Shown here: positions 27,101 to 39,100 of the stretch, piece after piece
Layout: each line of letters begins with the position of its first letter
Position numbering within the stretch: position 1 is the stretch's first letter
NCBI GenBank assembly: GCA_903813345.2
Contig: CAIIXF020000004.1
Coordinates: 6,779,525 to 6,843,524 of the forward strand
Direction: 5' to 3'
Source of the DNA: Owenia fusiformis
Taxonomy: Eukaryota; Annelida; Polychaeta; Sabellida; Oweniidae
Length of the DNA: 64,000 bases
Notes under the pieces: model-generated
Database searches by the model: none
Told to the model about the DNA's origin: nothing
The model's input: only the letters and a program-made list of their open reading frames with translations
Position numbers and translations under genes: made by a program

Positions 27101-30100
27101 TGATTAAGACGCAGGTATACTCCATTCAGTACATTAGGGGGATAACACTTCTTTCTTTGTACGACGGGGCCTAATGTATGTATTTAAAGGATCAAGTAAA
27201 CCTTTAAACACTTCGAAGCTGATCAATAACCTTGTATATTCCATCATGGACCTTTTACACGGGTGTGTATAATTTCCACCTATCAGCCCTTACATTTTTG
27301 TCTTTGAATATTGCTGGCTCGAAATAATGGTATCATAAATCAAGTTCAATGTACTATATTTCCCTTGATTAACCAAGATGGTTAGGATTTACTGGACAGG
27401 TACCAAAATGGTCAAAATTTACTAGGCAGGTACCAAATGGTCAGGATTTACTAGACAGGTACCAAAATGGTCAGGATTTACTAGGCAGGTACCAAAATGG
27501 TCAGAATTTACTGGAAACGTACGATTTTATAGTTCGTTCACATGGTTTTTGCATTTCGTCAGAAGTAATGTTTTAAGAGACTCGGCATTACTCAGAAGAT
27601 AGATCCTCTTGACATCGTTGTCTTCGTAAAATCACTTCATGATCAAGTGTTTTTCTGATAACCATAACTGATATGATAACATGCAGGATAGACAAGTAAA
27701 GGTAAAGCAATTTCGGTCCTTTCAGACATAACTTTGTTTAATAGTGTTAACAATTTTGCAATTTGTTTAAACAAACCAAAGAATATATAGGATATTTCAT
27801 ATTTTGAGCCACATGCATGATGATGTATACATGCTCATTTCCATTTCTCGTTACAAGTACATGTTACTCAGTACTACTAGCGCTTGTTATTCAATACTAT
27901 AAGACAATATATTTCGCGCCATTGTTAAATAATTAAAATTTTTATTTTTGTCTTTTCATTGCAGTAGGAACGATTGCGTCCATTACGTCCCCTCAGCCAC
28001 AAAACAAAACTGCATAACTATAAAAGAAGGCACGAGAAGAGCGTCACAGACAGAACAACTTACCCGATGGCTGTGTTTTAATAGTATAGAAACAGATATA
28101 TGTTTTGATTAACACACCGTTGGTCAAGCGAGTCCCGATTGACTACAACTACATGTACCTGAACCAATCCTTGCTTACGGCAGTGTTGACTATTATACTG
28201 TTGTTATAGCAGCGACATTACAGCCATGAAGACAGACATGATTATGCTCCTAGTCATTTTGAGTGTGTTTCTTTCGTTCACATCATCTGTCTTTCCGGTG
28301 AAACTAGACGCTGGCAGAGATATAGCTAAGGGTCTGGACAGCATTAAAAGCAAATCATACTGTCCTAGAGTGTGTGAGTGTAAGAATAAGATAGTGAAAT
28401 GTATCAATAATAAACGTGCTATTCGTCAAGTCCCGAGCCATATTCCTAACGACACCCTTGAACTCTACCTTAACGGCAACGCTATTACCAACATCCAGTC
28501 GGGGTCTTTTGCCGGATTGGTCAATCTTACTAAACTCGATTTGACCAATAATATCATATCTTCTATTGCCATGGGGACGTTCGATTCTCTAAGACAGTTA
28601 AAGACACTGTATTTGACACAGAACAGTGTCCAAGAATTCGACGGAAGGCTTGTGTCTCGTTTAACCAAACTACAAAAGATTCATCTGAATCAGAATACGC
28701 TCCATCGTATCCCAGATCTGAGCGCCTGCGTCGACTTGCAGTATCTATCATTGGAAACCAACCTCCTGAAAAATGTCACATTTCCCGAAGGCTATCAGAA
28801 ACTGAAAAATCTATCTACTGTAGTTTTGAATAAAAACTTGAAGCTGACTAGCTTAAGTAAAGCGGATTTTAGAAACCTTCAGTTTTCAAAAATGCGAAAG
28901 TTTACGATTTCAGGTTGCAAAATAAGCAAAGTAGAGAATGGAACATTTTCCTTCTTCAGTAAGCTATCATCTCTCAGTATAGGGTATAACCCTTTAGATT
29001 CTGATCAGTTGGCCGTCATTCTTAAAGATATGTCTAAATCACGACAGTTAGTAGCACTGGACGTATCTAGCATATCATTTGATGGCAGCCTACCACTTGG
29101 CATATTTGACTCGATGAACAATACCAATCTACAGACGCTGACGATGCGTCATAATGACATTAAAACAATTCAAAGTAAAGCGTTCTCAACGCTGAAAACA
29201 TTAAAAATGTTGGACATAAGTTTTAGTAAGATAGCGGGATGGGAAGAAGAGGCATTTTCTGGACTCAAAACACTCACCGATCTCAGGCTCTTCGGAAACG
29301 CTATATATACCTACCATGAGGGTACATTTCCCTCTACTCTCAAGAAGCTTGACTTGAGCTACAATTATAATGTTAAATACATTTCTGACTACACATTTGA
29401 TAATCTCAGAAAATTGACCGAGCTTAGGCTTCACCATAATGCCATCATCGGTATCTATAAACGGGCCTTCAGCGGACTGTTTAGCGTTACCAAACTAGAC
29501 CTATCACATAATAAACTTGCAGGAAATGCCCTTGCTGTTCAAGCCCTTAACCCGATGACAAACCTACAGATAATTAATCTAAATAACAATAACTACAAGA
29601 AAATAGTGAACGAGGATAAACTCTTTCAGAATCTACCCCAGTTGCGTCAGTTGGATCTCAGTAACAATGACTGTGAGGAGATCCCAATAGGATTGTTTTT
29701 CAAGCTAACCAACCTTCAATATCTCAATTTGAGAAACAACAACTTCGGAAAGATTCTTTCGAATGGGTCAATGTCAGTTATATTCAAAGACCTTATCAAA
29801 GTGGAAGAAATTGATTTGAGTATTAATAGCATCGAACTTCTTCCACCATCGCTACTTAACAACACCAAGGGCCTAACCAAGTTAAATCTAGTTGGAAATA
29901 TGGTTTCTCACTGGGAACCAAACTTCTTTGATGCGACAGAGAATCTCAAAGATTTAAATCTCGGGAACAATCTTATCTCTTTGGTAAATAGTTCCTCAAT
30001 GAAGGGACTACTTTCTCTAGAGCGGATGAATCTTAGCGGAAACCCATTTGCCTGCAACTGTGACCTTGTCTGGTTCAGATTATGGTGGGTCAACTCGACT

Positions 30101-33100
30101 AATATCACATTTCCCGGATTGTCAAAAATGATGTGTAACTCGCCAAAGAATCTCGCCGGTACATACTTCATGGATTTCGACCCTTCTACCTTGGACTGTG
30201 TGGATCACACCATTTTGATGGTGATAGCATCTACAGGAGTTGCTACTTTGCTGCTGATCGTCATTGGATTCACTTATCATAGGTAAGTTGCTTAATTATG
30301 AGGTGTCTTTGAGATTCTGGCACACCACAGAACAAGGAACTCCTATCTTATTCATTCTTTCTCATATTTCAACATGTTTGACTGACACTATATACAAAAT
30401 AGGTAGTATAACGTAAACCTAAGAATCTATGTTTGAACTCCAGCGAGACTAACGGGATGGGACTAACTTGACTGGTACTTTGACCAGCCTGAAATATTTC
30501 TCTTTATACTACTAGTTGCGGTTTCTTTGTAATTATGAATTTACTTAAATTAAGTGCTCTCTTTCTAGTGTCCCGTTCTTGTATCTTCAGACTCAAATTC
30601 ATGTTCAAAGCATTATAAAATTTATTTATTTGACATTTGACATTGATGAATACAATACAACCGACAGCTTTTTCCGAATTTGTTTTCCATTTGGAAAATA
30701 TTGGATTAGCCTATCATTATTTGCTATAGGGAAGGTTGCAATTCTCACATTACTTGATGTCTCGACTCGTAAAGATGCATATTGTGAAATTGTTCTATGT
30801 GTTATTTTGCCTCTGACCCTATCATTGACGATGTAAGAGCGAGCCATTTTTTATAGAATTGTTTGTTATCAATTTATTATATTCTTGCAGACACCAGTGG
30901 TCAATTAAACTACGACTATATCGTGCCTCGAAATACCTACATTCCACCAATCATCAAAGAGGATACCAGCGCGTAATGACGTATGACGCTTACGTCATCA
31001 ACGCACAAGCAGACGATAGATGGGTCATTGACAACATGCTTCCGAATATAGAAGTAGCCATAAATGATGACCCAGAAAACAGGATCAAGTTATACTTTGA
31101 TACACGTAACTCCGTTCCTGGAATGCCAAGGATAAAGAATTATGCGGAAAATATGGACATAAGTCGAGTTGTGATTGCTGTCATTTCAGACAATTTCCTA
31201 GATGACAATTTTAGCTTGTTTCAACTATCCGAAGCCAACCATATTGCTATTAAAGAACAGAGACCATTACTTATTGTTTTCCTGGGTGAATCAGTAAAAA
31301 CAAAATGCCCAAGAGAATGTCGGAGATACGTGGATAATAATGAATGTGAAGTCTGGGTAGATGGAATAGAGGGTCAAGAGGACGGACAGCGGTTGCTATG
31401 GGAACGGTTGAGAGAAAATATTTGTAGAGACAGGCAAATCGGAGCTTTGCAAGGAGGCCACGATGCAGAACTTAATCCACCAGTTTAATTCATACGCATG
31501 ATACGAGTTAAAATATTTGGGCAAAGCGTTTCTATCTCAACACATTTATCATACATTCCATTGTATATAGTCTTTTACGATGTTACCATAGCAGCAACGG
31601 CAAACAAAGTTTCACAAATTATAGGTCGAGTTATTAATGAGTGACGCTTCCAGGGGCCTTACATACCTTGCCTTCCCTGCCAGTGTCCTCGTACCCCGTT
31701 GGCCCCGGAGGATTCTCATTAGCGGCACCTTCATAGCGGATAATGGCGGTCTGGTGAGCCTGGGCCCAACTTGGTGAACAATCAGCAAGCCCTAAACAAA
31801 CATCATATTAACCTATTAATCAATATTAATATTTTTGTTGATTGCTTTAAGCACACCCCTTGAATGAGCTTACTAACTAGTTACTTTGACGGAACGTCAA
31901 TGTAGCTAGATTTAAACCTATTTATAAGTCAAATTGCAGATTATAATGTTGCGCAAATCTAGAAAATATAGTTTAAGAAATGCCTTCGATTTAAAATTTG
32001 GTTGTTAAATGAAGTTGCATCCATAAACGTATATTTTGTTTCTCCCTTTTGTTAGATTGACGAAAATCAGTTATATTACCAATGTCACTTTGACTTGAAC
32101 TTCTGCCAGTGTAACAAAAGCGAGGGACTAATTGTATGAATTACGTCTTCATAAATCCTTCCAAAACCGAAGGTATTTTTCAAAGCTAGACTAACTTTAT
32201 GCCAACTTATAATCTGCAACCTAACTTGTAAGTAATTTAAATAGAGAAAGCTAAGAACTCGTGTCCATGAAGTCCATCCATTTTGTTACATGTACATTGA
32301 AGTTCCGTCAAAGTTATTAGTTGTGGAACAGTCGAGACACTAGTACCAATATGTAATCGTTGTATTATAGTGGACTTCGGTACATTAATATCGATAATTA
32401 AATTATAATTTATTCATCTCTCGCTTGCACTGACATTCACCACTAAGTTTTTGATAAAAAATGGTCTGAAAAAGTTTTGATTTAGTTTCAAGATAATGCT
32501 TACTGTTATCAATATCAAATCATTTCAATTTGGTCTTCATCATTTTATGTTATATTTGTTTTCCAAAAAGTCCAACAGTTCTGAATTCATTTAAGGAAAA
32601 TCCTTCAATATTTTACATACCTTTCAATTTCATCCAGTAGTTGCTGACGTTCTGGTTTGCATTGAGGACGAAGTCATACCTTTCACCAGCAAATATGATG
32701 AAATTCTCAACCTGTCAAAAGAAGTACAAAGGTACACTCCCCTCCATACGTTTGGCAACCTTAGCTCCCCCATTGAACTACGTGTTAAAGCCTCTTTACC
32801 TTTGAATTTTTATTTACTTAACCTGCGATGAAAATATTTATACTATTTTTATCTCAAATAGGATTGCAATTTTGATTTAGTTTTCAGATTTTCAATATAA
32901 GTTATGACGTCAATGTGAGCGCAAACCCTGGACCAAGTGCCCCTACCACGGGGTAGCAAAAATGTGATTATAGAATTTTCTGTTGATCAACCATTCTGAA
33001 AATCCTGTTGTATAGGCATATAAATTATGTGAATCGTGTAACAATTTCAGGGGATTACCTTTACTTAAGAAAAGGATACAGCGTTTTTATCAGAACTCCT

Positions 33101-36100
33101 GGATCGGCCTTTATATAGTCCCAATTGAGAAAAAATGCCGGAGTTATGGGGAAAAATTATAAAAAATGTTTATACGTGAAATTCGCAACGTTTGCATAAA
33201 TCGTGCTGTTCTTACACAAATATGTCTTACCTCAACAGGTTCAAATGGACTACCATCAGTTGCTATCATAGTGAGGTTATGTCCGTCGACTGATACCTGT
33301 ATTGGACAGTTAAGGATGCCGTTGTTGATCATTCTGTAAAAATATAGGAACAAGTAGACAACATTTAGTATAGTGGCGGTAACCGGTAACCGAAAACTGA
33401 AGTGTGTGTAAAGGAGGTTTAAAATTTTTGAATTTTTTCAATAAGTAAGTCATTGAAGTCAACGACACATACCTAAACCTGTATCGCTTGCCCTTTGCAA
33501 TAGTGAACACCTCTTTGGGAGTGTATGCTTCTTCACCAGTTTCGGCGTCGGTGTGCAACTTCCAAGCCCCTTTGCCTAAAATTACATCCAAGTCAAGTCG
33601 ATATGTGATCAAGTTAAGCTGATTACAGTCAAGATGTAAAAAATATCACATCATTTTCTTAAGTTATCGAAGCTTGAAAAATTACTGACATAAAGTTTAT
33701 TAAGTTTATCACGTGCATATTGTCAACTCCAACATAGAAATTATTCATTTTGAACACAAAAGTCTATGAATTGATCATGGTTACTACAGACGAAAAGTTA
33801 ATGTCAAAGCCTATCATATTATATTTAAATATATCTCTTTTACCAGTTCCATATTAATATGAATTTAAAATACTACAGCTGGTTACTTGGATCGGGTTAC
33901 AGTGAATAGCTTAGAACTTGTCAATACCGTTTATAAGCATAGATTTTGGTTTATTGTCTCCGTCGTCATTGTGATGTGCAGTAAATCTGTTCACCGTCAT
34001 CTCAACTAGCCAATCGGTAACCATAACAACGTGTTCCGGTAAGTCGTAGTCATAGTTACCACTATGTGCGTCACTAGCGTTTTCTTCACGTACGATTAAT
34101 GGGCCAAATATGCCATCAGCACGTTGCAACCCTGAATGTCCGTGGTAGAAATGTGTCCCTCTATAATCAGCCTTAAACCTGGTTAATATAGAAAAAGGGT
34201 CGGTAATATAATATACACCAGTTTTTGAATTCTTAGGTTTAAAAATCCTGGAGTGGGCTTATACTCTGTAGATAACATTAGTTCTTCAGGCTATTAAAAA
34301 ATGCTCATTAATGAAACATTTGTTGAAAAAATCTCAATGGTAGCATATTGACTGGTAGGTATGGGTACATATAGGTTACTGATGGGGCAGCTGTAGGATA
34401 CACGCGGTGAACCACCCCCCCCTCCCTCCCTCCGGTAGCGTAGTATTAGTGTGTACATACTTGTATTGGAATGATGTGTGTGGTGGTATAGGGCATTGTG
34501 TTAACATAGAAACGCCGTACATGTGTGGTGTATTCTCTTGATGTTGACCATGGCAGTGTATAGACGTCCCCTCCCCCCTCCGGTAGCGTAGTATTAGTGT
34601 GTACATACTTGTATTGGAATGATGTGTGTGGTGGTATAGGGCATTGTGTTAACATAGAAACGCCGTCCATGTGTGGTGTATTCTCTTGATGCTGACCATG
34701 CCAGTGTATAGACGTCCCTTCCCCATTGGATATCTTATTATGCAAATTAGCTACGATGGTGTCGCCCCTACATACCTGAAACAAATGAAAACGTTTGAAC
34801 TTAACACACGTCTTTATTTTTATTAACATCTGGCATTCGGATGTCCGGAGCTATGGATACATATCGATTCATAAAATATGCACCAAAAAGATATACCGCA
34901 TTAATTCCTTTTTATGAACCCTGTAGCATTCTGTAAATGTGCAAGTTAAGTGAAATGGTATAAAGTCAAATCAAGCTCATTAAAAACGTTTGCTTTAACA
35001 ACAACTGATATATCAACCCACAAAATATACCCTTTACTTACAATTATTGATGGCGAGGGGATCATTCTATTGATTGTCAATACAGCTTTCTCAGCGCCAT
35101 CTGCCGCCACACAATGAGGTCGGGCGCAATCTGTGGCGTTGAACGGACAGTTATAACAAGCCTTGGTAAGCACGTGGTACCACTCAACCGTGAAGTCATA
35201 CTCGCACGTGCGCACTGTTCCGTTACACTCTCTAATGCATTCATGGTCTTTGTAATCTACGAATGAATGTAAATACTATTGTTAAAAAGCACAACAGGCT
35301 TCCAATCCACTTAAATGTCCATAGGATGATATTCATCAAGATAAACCATGACATCTCAATTCTTCTCAGTCCTGAGATGCCATGATATATTGAGCTTGAT
35401 TTGGCGATCAAGGAGAGCCAAAAACTGAGGATTTTTGAGATATTTCATCTCAGCTCATATTTCATCTAATTGGGGTCATAAAACTTGTTTACCTATGTCT
35501 GTTCTAATATCTGCTGTTAAATACAATGCCTATTATGTAATGTATTGACATTAGGTAAATGATTACATGAGAACTATCACACTTATCACTTATTAGTTAT
35601 ATATCAATTATAACTCTTCCCACCTGACGTGCTCGGATCATAGAATATGCCTCATAATATCATAAGTGAAACTGATGAAAGATGCTATGAGTATCAGAAT
35701 GGATGACAAATTAAATTCCGAATGTTCATTGTTAACTACAGTATCTCGGATGATTAAATTAAACGTGTTGAATTTGTCAAAATCACCAAACATTGACACG
35801 CTGTCGTCGGGGCTCAATTCAATTAAGCCAGATTCGGCCAAGAAATACGACTATCAACATGGCATCAAAAACACATTTACTTAATTATCACATATCTAAA
35901 TTTATTTAACATCGGAAAGATAAACGGATTACTAGCTTGTCGATTTATTCGCAAGTATTATTTCAACATTCATGTAAAGGACATGTGAGCAGATAATTAA
36001 TGTTACGTAAAGTTCAATTTTACGTTTGAGTCAATGTTTGACAAAATGAGATTCTGTGGTTAAAGGGATGAGGCTCAATATTAAAATCGATGAGGATGAA

Positions 36101-39100
36101 TTGTTGATAGAAGAAATGCAGCCAATGATTGAAATGTTAATGAACGGGCAATGGTTGAATGGAGGGTCAGCGGTTGAAGGAATGAATGTCAATGGTTGAA
36201 GGAATGAATGTCGATGGTTGAAAGGATGATGCAAATTATATCATTGTAAAGTGTTCTGAGATCAAAAAGTGAATACTTTTGCAAGTCAACGCTAAACTCA
36301 ATGCACTCAATGCCATCGTAACAGAAAAAGCTATAAACCATATCATCCTGGAATGCATGGAGCGATAATGACTATACTAGAAAGGTCGCTCAAAACATAG
36401 GGAGCACCAGTTGATAAGAATTTACAGATATAACAGAAATGATTTATTTGCTCAGGTTATTTATTGTTAACCACATTCGTACAGTATTTGCTAAAATAGT
36501 TTGAACATATTTCTAATATCATTAATTTACATGTACTGAAAAACATAATTTTAACATTAAACATGAAAATATTACATCAAAATTAATTCTCAACAAAATA
36601 AATCAAGCAAAAACATGGTATAATCGGTATAATACTATAATAAAGACATTGGTCACAATTGATTAGATTTAACTCATATCTATTAAAGACTAGATGCACG
36701 TAGAAATAATCTTGATTTTTAGACATTGAACATACAAAAAATCAGACAAAGTGATATCATACTTGAAATCTACAAGACTGCATTTTGCCAATTTAAAGGA
36801 ATGAAATATTTTATACTTTTTTTTAATTAATCAGTTTTCCCGATCTTACCATGGATATAATTGTACACAAGTAATATAAACGCAGCTGAAGTATTTATTA
36901 GGAAAACAGACATTGTGCCCGAAATCAGACCCGACATTTTTATGAGGGAAAACAAATATGGCAATAACCCTGAAAGTATCAGCTGTACAACTGAACATAC
37001 GAGTAGTATCTTTGTATCCTTACTATGGACTACCACGCCGAGAGAGAACATGTAAAGACCGTAGATGATAGGGCTGAAAGTCCAAAGTTTGAAAGGATAA
37101 GTGACAAGATTGAATTTTTCATCGGACACTTTCAAATAGTCTACAAATAAAAATCTTGTTAGTTGTGGTATCCACGCAAAGCTGACTATAATGGCTTGTA
37201 CTATGGTTACTGTTGCTATGGTGAATATCACAAGTCTATGATATTTTTCCCTATAGTCAAACATTTTCGTGTTCGATAGGTAGATAGTTACTAATGGGTT
37301 TGTAGCAAACAGGCCTCGAATCAACATGAATCCAGTTTGATGAACAACATAAAGATATCCAATCACATCATTTCGATCTCTATCATTCCGCGCAGTATGA
37401 CGAAGAATGGCGTACAATATGAACGGTTCGAGTCTCTCTGTCAACTCTTTCGCCCCCATTGGTAAGATCATCCGCAATATTCTCAAGTAATCCAATGGAG
37501 GTTGGGTTGGAATTGAGGCGGGTAACTCGCCTAAAATGTCCAATTTTATGTAGGCCCCGATAAGGAATACAGTTGAAGATAAAATACACGCATATTGTGA
37601 AATCACTGGAATTAGAATAGTGTTCCGAGATGCCAAATCAGTCTGCATTAAGCCAAAGGTGACGACTATCTTCAATAAGAGTCTTAATATCCCGGACATC
37701 AAACAATATCTAATGTGGTATCTTTTGGATAACAGACCCTTTAAACCGACATCTATATTTCCAATACACGCTGCTAAACAAACAGAGGCGATTCCCATGT
37801 TGAAGATAATTCGTTCATCTTCTTTCATATCGAAAGCTATCTGTATGAAATCTCCACACGGAGTTAATCCCAACGTGAGCATAACACCAGCGGTGACAAA
37901 ACCCATGAACGTTACAAATACAACCGCACTCCAAAAATCTTTCCTCGTGTTAACCAACACGATAAAGATCTGAATTGATTGGGACGGGGACACAACTGAC
38001 TTTAGCATCGACTCTATTACATCCATTATAGCGAGGGCCGTTAGGGCTACAGTGACATTTTCTGCATCTCCTTGACTTATTATTCCAACTTGACGATTAA
38101 TTGGGGCTTCCATAGTAATAAGCAACAGTGGAAGAAATATCCATCCTATACGAGAATATTCACTCCGTATACATTTACTCCGTTCCATATCTGTAATGCA
38201 GAGCTCAGAGAGCTCTTTAATTTTGGGATAGCACTGACATACATGATCCGAAGTAACATTCAACAGCACGGAATCCGAGTCCTGTATTTAGTTTAGATTC
38301 TTTATCCAGAATTTGTAAACTGCAAATAAATAGATATTATTTTTATATAAAGTTCGATGATGAAAATAGTAATATCAGATGCCAAAATCACATATGTACT
38401 GTTCATTCCATACAGGTCAAATAAAAAAGAGCTTATGATCCGTTTCGAAGTCCTGCATATCTACTTTTTCTAGGCATGATATATCACATTTAAGCGATCC
38501 AGAACATCCCCCATTGTAAATTTTGAATGCTCTAATTTTAATGCGGTATTTATCAACATCACTACCGGTGAATTCGGGACAAACCAACGCTTTGAGGTCA
38601 AAGTTAATAATGTAGGGTGACATACACTGGTTTAAGAAAAACATGATTTGAACTTTAACATGTACTTTCCCATATCATAGAATTGAAAACAAGATGTTAA
38701 GTCAGCAAAATAAATATTAATCAGTGAATCCATTGGCTTTAAAGATAGTTCTGACATTCTGATGTGTTTTAGTTGCATCAAAACAACATGGAGCTCCAAC
38801 TAGGACGCAAAAATGAGATGAACGCAAGAAGTACATGTACCGTATGATCTAACACTTATCAGACAATGAAAACAACGAATGAAATCCTGTGCTAAAAAGT
38901 TATGTGTTCTTTGAAAGTATAATGGAAATGAAATGTAAATACTTCGATATCGCTACAAGCTTTCATTAGAGCAGAGTATATTATTATATATATGGTACAT
39001 ACCTTCATTCCTAGACTCTTGGTTGATCTTTGTCGTTTATATTCAGCTAAAATTGGTAACAAGCTCTCTTCCTCTGGTTACAATATAGCTACATATATGG

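Noticed and set aside
30579-30836. 85-codon frame in the TLR intron
   Set aside because: The intron has clean donor and acceptor joining membrane segment to TIR domain; the frame has no domain.
34376-34606. Minus-strand frame with [12 protein letters not shown] as an alternative laccase exon
   Set aside because: No acceptor precedes it, the exon's first half is missing and the copper motif is altered; treated as a duplicated fragment.
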